Of a stretch of 64,000 bases of DNA, positions 52,565 through 61,032 are shown piece after piece. This DNA comes from Bryobacterales bacterium. Its GTDB lineage: Bacteria > Acidobacteriota > Terriglobia > Bryobacterales > Bryobacteraceae. The DNA is taken from the NCBI GenBank assembly GCA_020852175.1, contig JADZBH010000036.1, forward strand, positions 1 to 64,000. The letters run 5' to 3'. The notes under the pieces were generated by a model that saw only the letters and a list, made by a program, of their open reading frames with translations, made no database searches and had not been told where the DNA came from. Position 1 is the stretch's first letter. Each line of letters opens with the position of its first letter. Both the position numbers and the translations under genes were made by a program.

Positions 52565-53205
52565 TTCTGGTGGCGGTGGATTCCAGCGGCGAGTACGGCT
52601 CGCTGGCCGTGTGGCGCGAGGGGGAATTGACCGAAAGCGTGGTGCACGCGCCGGAGGGTTTCGCGCACGTGCTGTTCCCTGAGCTGGAAAAGTTGCTGGT
52701 GCGGTGCGGCGTGAGCCTGGGAGATGTGGATGCCTTCGCGGCGGCCTCGGGGCCGGGGTCGTTCACGGGCGTGCGCGTGGCGCTGTCGGCGGCCAAGGGG
52801 CTGGCCGAGGCTCTGGGGAGGCCTCTGTTTGCCTGCTCGAATCTGGAGGCCATGGCGCTACTGGGACAGGCGCCGTTGCGGGCTCCTCTGCTGGATGCGC
52901 GCCGCGGGGAGATTTATGGCGGGTTGTACGACAGCGGGCTGCGCGCCCTGCGGCCCGAGTTGGTGCAGCCGCTGGCGGCGTGGCTCGACGGATTGCCGGA
53001 GGGGGCGGAGATCCTGTGTCCCTATCCGGAGCGGTTCAAGGAATTGAGCGGGCGTGCGGTGAGCCGCGTGCCCGCCGGGGTGGCGGCGGCCGTGGCGCGG
53101 CGGGCAGTGGAGCGGTTCCGCGCCGGGGAACGGCCCGTGGCGGCCGAAGCCGATGCGAACTATGTACGGCGTTCGGATGCGGAGATGAACTGGCGCGAGG
53201 CGTGA
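52561..53205 (+). CDS. tsaB: tRNA threonylcarbamoyladenosine biosynthesis protein TsaB
   Basis: A 214-residue TsaB, the partner that activates TsaD in making t6A37 of ANN-decoding tRNAs. The start MILVAVDSSGEYGSLAVW and the hallmark DAFAAASGPGSFTGVRVALS are intact, followed by KGLAEALGRPLFACSNLEAM and LLDARRGEIYGGLYD. It is an ASKHA-fold protein without catalytic activity of its own. The start ATG overlaps the upstream glycosidase stop by four bases. tsaD and tsaE are not in the window. Confidence 0.94.
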   Translation: MILVAVDSSGEYGSLAVWREGELTESVVHAPEGFAHVLFPELEKLLVRCGVSLGDVDAFAAASGPGSFTGVRVALSAAKGLAEALGRPLFACSNLEAMALLGQAPLRAPLLDARRGEIYGGLYDSGLRALRPELVQPLAAWLDGLPEGAEILCPYPERFKELSGRAVSRVPAGVAAAVARRAVERFRAGERPVAAEADANYVRRSDAEMNWREA

Positions 53206-53218
53206 GAAGACAGCACGT

Positions 53219-53542
53219 TTACCGCCGGGCGGCTTGCGGGACGGCATCCTGAAGGGATTCCAGCAAGGCCAGGTGCGAGGCGAACCGGGAGAGAGCCAGG
53301 CGGTCCAGCGGTTGAGTGTCCGTGTGTGCTCCTTCCAACGCTTCGGTCAGTGCGTCCAGCAACTCCCACCGTTCGCAGGTGTACGCGTCGATGGGGGAGC
53401 CGCCCGCGAGGGCGCGTAAAGCAGCCGCGGCTGCGAGGCTCTGACGGAGTTGATTGTCGTCGCGACCCAGGAGTGCTTCCCGCAGATTGCCGGCGAGGAA
53501 GCCGATCTGGGCGGGCAGGCGCCCGAAGCCCATTGCTTGCAC
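53219..53542 (-). CDS. Small hypothetical helical protein
   Basis: A reading frame of 107 residues beginning at GTG, with an in-frame ATG at 53533. It is Leu/Ala-rich and likely all helical (LRQSLAAAAALRALAGG, RWELLDALTEALEG, LALSRFASHLALLESLQDA). I do not recognise a family. The region would otherwise be an unexplained 480-base gap between tsaB and flbD, and codon composition is like its neighbours, so a gene is plausible. It is convergent with tsaB. No clear ribosome-binding site is visible. Confidence 0.4.
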   Translation of the reverse strand: MQAMGFGRLPAQIGFLAGNLREALLGRDDNQLRQSLAAAAALRALAGGSPIDAYTCERWELLDALTEALEGAHTDTQPLDRLALSRFASHLALLESLQDAVPQAARR

Positions 53543-53682
53543 CAGGACTCATATCGGCCTGGCTGGGCGAAGCCAGAGAAAAAACTGTGCGCGGCGGCGG
53601 GTCTGGCCAGAAATCGGACCGGAAACCGAGGTGCTCGTCAAGACAATACGCGCCGGGCCGATAAGACTTCTGGAGACATCCC

Positions 53683-53913
53683 ATGATCCAGGTCACACGG
53701 CTGAACCAGAAGCAACTGGTATTGAATTCCGACCTGATAGAGCACGTTGAATCCACTCCGGACACGGTGATCACGCTGACGACGGGAACGAAGTTCATGG
53801 TTCGCGAAAGCGCCGGTGAGATCGTGCGGCGGGTGGCGGAGTTCCGCCGCCAGTCCAGCGTGGAGTGGAGAAACGCCGTGGTGATGGGCGCGGGCGGCGG
53901 CGGGGAGGAATAG
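53683..53913 (+). CDS. flbD: FlbD-family flagellar protein
   Basis: A 76-residue FlbD protein: MIQVTRLNQKQLVLNSDLIE followed by VESTPDTVITLTTGTKFMV, the compact beta-rich motif of the family. FlbD is a small protein usually encoded in flagellar operons next to motAB; its role in flagellar assembly or stator function is not settled, and this family is unrelated to the Caulobacter regulator of the same name. GGAG sits before the ATG. It is followed by motA after six bases and motB after that, so the three form one operon. Confidence 0.9.
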   Translation: MIQVTRLNQKQLVLNSDLIEHVESTPDTVITLTTGTKFMVRESAGEIVRRVAEFRRQSSVEWRNAVVMGAGGGGEE

Positions 53914-53919
53914 CGGTCC

Positions 53920-54750
53920 ATGGCCGATGCGGGAGCCAAACCGAACGCGGGAGGTGTGCGTCCGGATCTCGCCACGCTGGGGGGAATCGTTCTGGCGTTG
54001 GCGGGAATCGTGGGCGGGCTGATTTTGGAGGGCGGCGAACTGGCCGACATCAGCCAGGTGACGGCGGCGCTGATCGTGCTGGGCGGAACGTTCGGAGCGG
54101 TACTGATCAATACGCCGTTGCCGACGGTGATTCTGGGGGTGAAGGGGCTGGTGCATGTGTTCCTGGAGAGGAAGGCGAGCCCGGAGGCGCTGGTGGAAGA
54201 GATTATCGGCTTTGCCAGCAAGGCGCGCAAGGCGGGCATCGTGTCGCTGGAGGAGATGGTGACCCAGGCGTCGGACCCGTTCCTGGTGAAGGCATTGACG
54301 CTGGCGGTGGACGGGACGGACCTGCAGGAGTTGCGCAAGATGATGGAACTGGAAATCGTGCAGAAGGAGCACCACGGGGAATCGGCGGCCCGGGTGTTCG
54401 AGGTGGCGGGCGGCTATTCGCCGACCATCGGCATTATCGGCGCCGTGATGGGGCTGATTCAAGTGATGAAGAACCTGTCCGACATCGACAAGGTGGGTCA
54501 CGGCATCGCGGTGAGCTTCGTGGCGACGGTGTACGGCGTGGCTCTGTCGAATATTTTCCTGTTGCCGGCGGCGAACAAGATGAAGGCGCGCGTGCAGCAG
54601 GAGTCGCACATGCGGGAGATGATGCTGGAGGGCGTTACGGGCATCGTGGAGGGGCTGAACCCGAAGCTGATCCGGAGCAAGCTGGAGGCCTATTTGACGC
54701 CGGGGAAAAAACCGCCGGGCCAGGCGGCGCAGCACGAACCGGGTGAATGA
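53920..54750 (+). CDS. motA: Flagellar motor stator protein MotA
   Basis: A 276-residue stator subunit with four membrane segments (about 18-36, 47-66, 158-180 and 190-210). The helix near 160 contains GYSPTIGIIGAVMGLIQVM with the conserved proline that shapes the ion channel. The cytosolic loop between segments 2 and 3 carries charged residues (LERKASPEALVEEIIG, ALTLAVDGTDLQELRKM) that contact FliG. The long Pro-rich C-tail (KKPPGQAAQ) is slightly extended. It sits between flbD and motB. Whether the coupling ion is H+ or Na+ cannot be decided here. Confidence 0.94.
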   Translation: MADAGAKPNAGGVRPDLATLGGIVLALAGIVGGLILEGGELADISQVTAALIVLGGTFGAVLINTPLPTVILGVKGLVHVFLERKASPEALVEEIIGFASKARKAGIVSLEEMVTQASDPFLVKALTLAVDGTDLQELRKMMELEIVQKEHHGESAARVFEVAGGYSPTIGIIGAVMGLIQVMKNLSDIDKVGHGIAVSFVATVYGVALSNIFLLPAANKMKARVQQESHMREMMLEGVTGIVEGLNPKLIRSKLEAYLTPGKKPPGQAAQHEPGE

Positions 54751-54753
54751 GCG

Positions 54754-55560
54754 ATGCGGAAAAAGAAACCTGGAGGGCACGAAAATCACGAGCGGTGGCT
54801 TGTGTCCTACGCCGATTTCATCACGCTGCTGTTCGCCTTTTTCGTGGTGATGTTCGCCAGTTCGCAAACCGACCGGTCCAAGACCGAGCGCGTGCAGGAA
54901 TCGGTGCGAAGGGCGCTGGAAGACAACCAGTTCGTGTCGGTGATGGCGGGAATTCTGGGCGGTGATGTCACCGAAAAGGGGAAGGGCAATGCGCAGATGA
55001 AGGGGCCCGGAGGGACGCGGCGGTTGACGCAGGACCAGAAGACGGATGGGCGCAATGTGGAGCTTGTGCCGGCGATGAAGTACCTGGAACAGGAGTTGGC
55101 CGAGGAGATCGCCAGCGGAATGATGAGCGTGAGCATGGAGGCGCGCGGGCTGGTGGTGAGCTTCCGGGAGGCGGCCTTCTTCCCCTCCGGTACGGACGTG
55201 ATCCCGGAGCAGACCTACGGCACGGTGGCCAAGGTGGGGCAACTGATCGAGGGGCTGCCGAATCCGGTGCGCCTGGAGGGGCACACGGACTCGATTCCGA
55301 TCAGGGGAGGGCGGTTCCAGAGCAATTGGGAACTGTCGGCCGCGCGCAGCATCGCCATGATGGAGCTGCTGGCAAGCTATTGCAACATTCCCCGCCAGAG
55401 GCTGTCGATTGCCGGCTATGCCGACAACGCGCCGGTCGCCGACAACGCCACCGAGGAGGGGCGGCGGCGCAACCGGCGCGTCGACATCGTGATTCTCAAT
55501 CAGATGGGCCTACAGGCCGAGCCGGCGTCGGCGAACCAGCACCGGGCGGCGCCGCGCTGA
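54754..55560 (+). CDS. motB: Flagellar motor stator protein MotB
   Basis: A 268-residue stator subunit. The single membrane segment (about 17-37) has the ion-binding Asp21 in VSYADFITLLFAFFVVMFAS. A plug or linker region (40-110) precedes an OmpA-like peptidoglycan-binding domain (about 140-245) with RLEGHTDSIPI, NWELSAARSIAMMEL, IAGYADNAPVADN and RRNRRVDIVIL. The basic N-terminus MRKKKPGGHENHERW is typical. It begins three bases after motA. MotAB with the chemotaxis operon indicates a motile, flagellated organism, although no other flagellar gene is in the window. Confidence 0.94.
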   Translation: MRKKKPGGHENHERWLVSYADFITLLFAFFVVMFASSQTDRSKTERVQESVRRALEDNQFVSVMAGILGGDVTEKGKGNAQMKGPGGTRRLTQDQKTDGRNVELVPAMKYLEQELAEEIASGMMSVSMEARGLVVSFREAAFFPSGTDVIPEQTYGTVAKVGQLIEGLPNPVRLEGHTDSIPIRGGRFQSNWELSAARSIAMMELLASYCNIPRQRLSIAGYADNAPVADNATEEGRRRNRRVDIVILNQMGLQAEPASANQHRAAPR

Positions 55561-55576
55561 GCGCCCGGCGTGCGCG

Positions 55577-58500
55577 TCAGAATCTGAGCTTCAATCCAAA
55601 CTGGACCACGCGGCCCGATTCACCCGTCTGAATGATGTTCGACGTGGTGTTCGGGGCCACCGCTTCGCAGCAGGTCTCGCCGAAGCGGGCGCTGGTGATC
55701 TGGTTCGATCCGCTGGAAGCGCTGGAAGGGTTCTGGAAGCTGGCGTGGTTGAAGGTGTTGAAGGTCTCGGCCCGGAACTGGAGACGGAAGCGTTCGGTGA
55801 GCACGAAATTTTTCTGCACGGAGAGATCGAAGTTCCAGTAGCCGGGGCCGCGGAAGAGGTTGCGTCCCATGCCGTTTTCACCTGGAGCCGGTATGCCGAA
55901 GTAACGCTCCTTTTCGGCCTGCGTGACCAGTACCGGGCCGACGGAACCGGCCTGTTGCTTGAGCGAGAACGACGGCAGTTCGCTGGTGAGCAGCGCCGCG
56001 CGCGAGACGTGCGAGGCGTTGTTCGTGCGGGTGCCGCTGGTGATGGTCCAGGGCTCGCCCGTGTAGGCGCTGAAGATGCCGTTCAGGCTCCAGCCGCCGG
56101 CGATGTGATTCAGGACGCCGGAAGCCGAACCGAGGAAAGCGCGGTTCTTGCCGAAGGGGAGTTCGTAGAGCCAGGCCGTGTTGAAGACGTGGCGGCGGTC
56201 GAAGTCGGACACGGCGCGTTCGTTCCGCCAGTTGGAGGTGTCGGCGGGCGTCCGTGAGTTCGTGGTGCTCAGGCCGCCGCTTGAACTCGACGCGATGGGA
56301 TCCACGGACTGGTTGTCGATGGACTTGGCGAAGGCGTAGGAGGCATTCACTGTAAGGCCGCTGGAGAAGCGCTTGCGCAGGACGGCCTGGAAGCTGTGGT
56401 AGTAGCTGTCGCCGCCGGAATCTACGTAGGTGATCTGGTTGAACTGCTGATTGGGCCGGAGGCGCGCGGCGAGGGTGCTCGTTTCCACGCGTCCGGCGAA
56501 GGAGCCGGCGGCATTCTGCGTGAGTTCGTTGCGCGTGGCGGCGGAGTTCACGAATGCCGCCGTGAGGACGCCGCCGTTGACCAGCCCGATGGGCGTTCCG
56601 GCAACGCCCGAGGGGCAGCCCGTGCCGGCGGCGGCGCATCCCGCGGCGATGTTGCGCTGCATGGCGGTGAAGTCGTTCAGGATGGGGGCGGCGCCGATCT
56701 GGTTCAGATCGTAGGCGCGATAGAGACGCGTGCCGCGGCGGCCGACGTAGCCGAGCTGGACGAGCGTTCCTCCGGCGAGTTCCCGCTGGATGTTGAAGTT
56801 CCACTGGTGCACGGTGGGCATCTTCAGGTTCTGGTCAAAGACGGTGATGTTGGGCGCGGTGCCGGAGAGTTGGCGCGGCGGCGTAAGGAACTGGCTGGGC
56901 TTGGAGGCGGGCGGCGCGAGTTCCTGGGGAAAGCCCTCATTGATCCGCACGTCGGCCACGGGCGAACAGCCGGGCGTTGTGGAACCGCCCGGAATGGACT
57001 GGCAGGTGGTGGTAATGCCGGGCGGGCGTCCGGCAACGGCGGTCACCTGGAAGCTGGCGATGGGGTCAAAGGCGATGCCATAGCCGGTGCGGAAGACGGT
57101 GCGCCCGTTGCCAGGGGCCCATGTGAGGCCCACACGAGGGCCGAGCGCGCCCGCGTTATTGTTCTGATACCAGCGCTTGCGGTTGACGAAGCTGACCAGT
57201 TCGCCGCCCGTGAGCGGCTGGCCGGGAACGTAGACGCGGCCGCCGGCTTCAGTGGGCGCCGGGTTCAACTCCCAGCGCGCGCCGTAGTTCAGCGTCATGT
57301 TCCGGCGCACCTTCCATTCGTCCTGGACGTAAAAGTTGTACTGTTTCAGGCGTTGTCCCTGGGCCCAGAGCGTGACCGAATTTCCAGTGCGGTAGGGCAG
57401 GAACTGGTCGCTCTTGAGGTCTCCCAGGAACACCTGCTGCAACTGCGCCGGGATGCCGAGCAGTTCGTTGATGCCCTGCAAAAGGCGGTTGCTGTCGTTG
57501 GTGTTGATGCCGGGCACGAGCGAGGCATCGAGGACGGGCGGGCGCGTGGTGCGGCTGAAGCTGAGCACGGGCGTGACGTTGACGCCGCCGGGCTGGCCGC
57601 GCTGATCGTTGTGCTGGTAGAAGCGGAAGTTGAAGCCGGTGCGAAAAACATGCGAGCCGTGGACGATGCTGAGGTTGTCGAGAATCTGCGGCGTGTTCAC
57701 GGCGCGGTTGGTGCGCGGGCGGTTCAGGACGGCGTCGCTGATGTTGGCGAAATCGTAGGGCGGAATGTCGGGAAAGGCGGGGTTGGCCTCGCCCTGCGTG
57801 AAGAGGAAGTAGAAGCGTGAGTAGCCCACGGTGAGGTCGTTCACGATGCGCGGCGAGAGGACACGCCGCCAACTGGCGGCGATGTTGTGGGAGCGGCGGT
57901 AAACCTCGCCAAGAGGAGGGAAGTTGGGGAACACGCGCGGGCGCGAGTTGTTTGGGTCGCCGCCGAGCGTATTGGCGTCGCCGAACAGGTAGCGGAAGAA
58001 GAAGGTGTTGTTGTCGTTGAAGGTGTGATCGACGCGGCCCATGATGTTGGGTCCGCGCTGGCGTACGGGCGGATTCCAGAGATAGGTGGCGGTGTTCAGT
58101 CCGTCGCCGGCGGTCCAGGAGTTGGGCGCGGGATAGGTGCGCAGCAGGCCGAGGACCTTCGGGTCGCCGCCGATGCGCCGGGGATCGTTGGCATAGATGC
58201 CGTAGGAGGCGATGCAATTCAGGTCAGTGTTGGAGGCGCAGTTCCGCACGCCGGGGTTCAAGGCGCCTGTTTGCGGGTTCACCAGCGCCGGCGCATTCTG
58301 CGTGATGCGCGTGCCGTTCAGGGTGAAGGGCGCATTGGGGTTGGCGCGGAAATAGCGGTAGTCGCCGCCCAACGCCTGGGGCGTATACATGAGCGGCGGG
58401 CCGCCGAACACCTGGTCGATGGGCTGGGCGAAGTTGACGATGGCGTTCTGGAAGCTGCCGAAGAAGAAGGTACGGTTTTTCCGGATGGGACCGCCCACCT

Positions 58501-59353
58501 CGAAGCCAAACTGGTTCATCTTGATGTCCGGTTTGGGCGTGCCGTTGGCGCTGGAGAAGAAGTCGTTCGAGTTCAAGGCCGTATTGCGGAAGAAGTGAAA
58601 GAGCGTGCCGTGCAACTCGTTGGTGCCCGAGCGCGTGGCGATGGAGACGCTGGCGCCGGAGTTGCGGCCTTCCTCCGGCGTGGCGTTCGAAGTGGTGACT
58701 TTGTATTCCTGCACATTGTCCGGGTTCAGGCGGAAGACGTTGTTGGTTGGGTTGGGAACGCTGGATTCGTTCGCCTCGATGCCGTCGATGGTGGTGTTGA
58801 AGGCGAAGTCGCGCGAACCGTTCACATGGATGCCGGTACCGGCGCCGCCCTGCGTGCGTTGGACCACGCCGGGCTCAAGGACGATCAGGTTCAGCGGATT
58901 GCGGCCGTTCAGGGGCAATTCGACGATTACCTTTCGCTCGACCACGTTACCGATGGTGGCGTTTGAGGTTTGGAGCTGCTCGTACGTGCTGGCGACGGCG
59001 ACGGTCTCGCTCGTCTGGCCTACCTCGAGCGTGATGTCGATGGTGACCGGCGTGCCGACCGTCAGCGTGATTCCCGTGCGCTGAGCCGATTTGAAGCCCT
59101 GTTGTTCGACGGTGACGGTATAGACGCCCACAGGAAGCGACGCAAAGCCGTAAAGTCCGGCGCCGGTGGTCTGCTGGCGGTAGACGATGCCGGTGGCATC
59201 GTTCGTGGCCGTCACCTGGGCAGAGGGAACGACGCCGCCGGTGGAATCCGTGATCGTGCCCGACAGGGCCGAGGCCCCAGTTTGACCGTGGACCGGCCCG
59301 GACGCGAGAAGACAGAAGAGTGCCGTGATGACGGTGAGAATCTGGCGTTGCAT
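55577..59353 (-). CDS. Oar-like TonB-dependent receptor with carboxypeptidase-regulatory domain
   Basis: A 1258-residue outer-membrane protein, the largest of three related receptors. The signal peptide is about 1-24 (ASGPVHGQ), the carboxypeptidase-regulatory domain about 29-118 (GTITDSTGGVVPSAQVTATN, GVYTVTVEQQGFKSA). The plug has ELPLNGRNPLNLIVLEPG and FNTTIDGIEANESSV. The barrel ends in FGLKLRF. Paired cysteines occur in RNCASNTDLNCIAS and CAAAGTGCPSG. ATG at 59353 follows AGGAAAA; the 31 residues that could precede it do not look like a leader. It lies 116 bases after the ADP-ribosylglycohydrolase gene on the same strand. Its ligand is unknown. Confidence 0.87.
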   Translation of the reverse strand: MQRQILTVITALFCLLASGPVHGQTGASALSGTITDSTGGVVPSAQVTATNDATGIVYRQQTTGAGLYGFASLPVGVYTVTVEQQGFKSAQRTGITLTVGTPVTIDITLEVGQTSETVAVASTYEQLQTSNATIGNVVERKVIVELPLNGRNPLNLIVLEPGVVQRTQGGAGTGIHVNGSRDFAFNTTIDGIEANESSVPNPTNNVFRLNPDNVQEYKVTTSNATPEEGRNSGASVSIATRSGTNELHGTLFHFFRNTALNSNDFFSSANGTPKPDIKMNQFGFEVGGPIRKNRTFFFGSFQNAIVNFAQPIDQVFGGPPLMYTPQALGGDYRYFRANPNAPFTLNGTRITQNAPALVNPQTGALNPGVRNCASNTDLNCIASYGIYANDPRRIGGDPKVLGLLRTYPAPNSWTAGDGLNTATYLWNPPVRQRGPNIMGRVDHTFNDNNTFFFRYLFGDANTLGGDPNNSRPRVFPNFPPLGEVYRRSHNIAASWRRVLSPRIVNDLTVGYSRFYFLFTQGEANPAFPDIPPYDFANISDAVLNRPRTNRAVNTPQILDNLSIVHGSHVFRTGFNFRFYQHNDQRGQPGGVNVTPVLSFSRTTRPPVLDASLVPGINTNDSNRLLQGINELLGIPAQLQQVFLGDLKSDQFLPYRTGNSVTLWAQGQRLKQYNFYVQDEWKVRRNMTLNYGARWELNPAPTEAGGRVYVPGQPLTGGELVSFVNRKRWYQNNNAGALGPRVGLTWAPGNGRTVFRTGYGIAFDPIASFQVTAVAGRPPGITTTCQSIPGGSTTPGCSPVADVRINEGFPQELAPPASKPSQFLTPPRQLSGTAPNITVFDQNLKMPTVHQWNFNIQRELAGGTLVQLGYVGRRGTRLYRAYDLNQIGAAPILNDFTAMQRNIAAGCAAAGTGCPSGVAGTPIGLVNGGVLTAAFVNSAATRNELTQNAAGSFAGRVETSTLAARLRPNQQFNQITYVDSGGDSYYHSFQAVLRKRFSSGLTVNASYAFAKSIDNQSVDPIASSSSGGLSTTNSRTPADTSNWRNERAVSDFDRRHVFNTAWLYELPFGKNRAFLGSASGVLNHIAGGWSLNGIFSAYTGEPWTITSGTRTNNASHVSRAALLTSELPSFSLKQQAGSVGPVLVTQAEKERYFGIPAPGENGMGRNLFRGPGYWNFDLSVQKNFVLTERFRLQFRAETFNTFNHASFQNPSSASSGSNQITSARFGETCCEAVAPNTTSNIIQTGESGRVVQFGLKLRF

Positions 59354-59469
59354 ACAGTTTTCCTGAAGACGGTTTCCCAAGAGCCACGAATCCCGCGCGG
59401 ACCCATGCGGAACGGGGCATGGCCCGCTGCGGAAGGATTTTTCCATGATAGCGCCGGGCAGGCGCCGTG

Positions 59470-61008
59470 TTATTCGAACACGATCAGGTCGCGCAATACG
59501 ATCTCGCTGCCCTTCGAGCCAGGGTAGGGTTCGCCGCGCACCGTCAGCCGGACGGTGTGACGTCCCGGTTTCAGCGAGTAGACGTGCCAGATGCTTTCAC
59601 CGCTGCGTTCGCCGCGGCCCTCGTGGTAGGCGTCCACCGTGCCTTGCGGTTTCCCGTCGAGATAGACGTCGGCCTTCCCGCCAGAGTTCGTATACGAGCC
59701 CACCAGGATGGCGCCGGTTCCGGTGAACGTCGCGGTGGCCTCAGCGCCTTTCGTCGAGGAGCGGCGGCCGGTGTTGGCCGTGCCATGCGGAAGCCAGTCG
59801 CCGGTGAAACTCCAGCGCGTATCATGAGTGGCGTAACGGCCCTGCACCTTGCCGGGCTTGAACTGTTCGAGCCGCGTGGCGGCGGGCGATTGAGTGCGCA
59901 CCGCCAGCGTTTCGCCGTCGAGCCGTCCGCCATGGGCCTTGACGAGCGCGATGGCGCGCTTCATGGTGGAATCGACAATGGTTTTGAAGGTGTAGTTCGT
60001 GAAGTTGAACTTCTGGTTCTCGATGGCCGGAATGCCGGATTTCCACTTGTCCGGGATGGCGCGGTAACCCGTCATGACGCCGAGAATGCCGGCGGCGCTC
60101 GATGGGTTGCAGTCCGAATCCTGACCGGCGCGCGTGGAGACGTCGATGGTCTTGTCCCAATCGCCTTCGCCATAGAGGAGCCCGAGCACGATGTAGGCGC
60201 CGTTCAAAGACGCGTCAATGTTGTAAGGCAGGGCGGCGCCGGCCGGGCAGGGGTCCTGGCGGTCCCACTTGGTGTCCAGTTGTTTCCAGGCCGAACGCCA
60301 GTCGCGCGGGTTGGCCTTATGCCAGGCGAGCGTGTCGGCGATCATGCGGGCATACCGGCTTTGCCTCGGCAGACAGGCCAGCCCGGCTTCCACCACCGCG
60401 CGCGGATCCTTCTCAAAGAACGCGGCGCCGTACATGCACGACACGAAGATGCCGCCGTAAATTCCATCGCCATGGTTCATGACGCGCCCGGCGCGCCAGG
60501 CGATCTCGGAGGCAGCCCGGGGCAGGCCGGGGGCCATCAGCCCGATGAAATCGGATTCGATCTGGAAGTCGATGTCGTCCGCATGCGCGTTGTAGCGCGG
60601 ATCGCCGGCCAGCGTTGCCGGGATGCCGCGTTTCAGGTTGCGGCGCGCGGCGAGGTTGGCGTGCCAGAGCTGGTACTGCGAGTCGCGGAACATGCGGCCG
60701 AAGTCCTCGGTGGTGGCGCTGAGCCCTTTGTCGTCGAGCACCTGGGCAAAAGTCATATCGACGTAGAGATCGTCCTGGTCCAGCGAGTTGGTGATGCGGC
60801 CGGGGGTCCACGCCGGGAGGTCGCCATCAATGGTCTTGCCGAGATACCGGAACTCGGTGGGGGCGCCGAAGCTGACGCCGATCATCTGGCCGGCCCATCC
60901 GCCCTCGACGCGGTCGCGCAAATCGGTAAGGGCTATCCGGCGCTCAGCGGCGCCGGCAACCGTGGTGAGAAGAAGAAAACTGGCGAGGTGCCGGAAACGA
61001 AGCCTCAT
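59470..61008 (-). CDS. Secreted ADP-ribosylglycohydrolase-like protein
   Basis: A 512-residue protein with a signal peptide (about 1-20) and an ADP-ribosylglycohydrolase (DraG-like) helical domain (about 25-365). Metal-binding motifs are SLDQDDLYVDM and AGQDSDCNPSSAAGILGVM, which supply the aspartates that bind two divalent ions; GGWAGQMIGVSFGAPTE is also typical. A C-terminal beta-sandwich (about 380-512), with FTGTGAILVGSYTNSGGKAD and LKPGRHTVRLTVRG, resembles carbohydrate-binding or fibronectin-like modules. Export argues against cytosolic protein de-ADP-ribosylation; a glycan or nucleoside substrate is possible. It is divergent from the M20 gene and upstream of the third receptor. Confidence 0.82.
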   Translation of the reverse strand: MRLRFRHLASFLLLTTVAGAAERRIALTDLRDRVEGGWAGQMIGVSFGAPTEFRYLGKTIDGDLPAWTPGRITNSLDQDDLYVDMTFAQVLDDKGLSATTEDFGRMFRDSQYQLWHANLAARRNLKRGIPATLAGDPRYNAHADDIDFQIESDFIGLMAPGLPRAASEIAWRAGRVMNHGDGIYGGIFVSCMYGAAFFEKDPRAVVEAGLACLPRQSRYARMIADTLAWHKANPRDWRSAWKQLDTKWDRQDPCPAGAALPYNIDASLNGAYIVLGLLYGEGDWDKTIDVSTRAGQDSDCNPSSAAGILGVMTGYRAIPDKWKSGIPAIENQKFNFTNYTFKTIVDSTMKRAIALVKAHGGRLDGETLAVRTQSPAATRLEQFKPGKVQGRYATHDTRWSFTGDWLPHGTANTGRRSSTKGAEATATFTGTGAILVGSYTNSGGKADVYLDGKPQGTVDAYHEGRGERSGESIWHVYSLKPGRHTVRLTVRGEPYPGSKGSEIVLRDLIVFE

Positions 61009-61032
61009 AAGGATATGCTATCCTCCCTCGGC

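Noticed and set aside
59467..61014. Upstream extension of the M20 gene frame
   Set aside because: The frame is open but antisense to the ADP-ribosylglycohydrolase gene; the signal peptide marks the true start near 61033.
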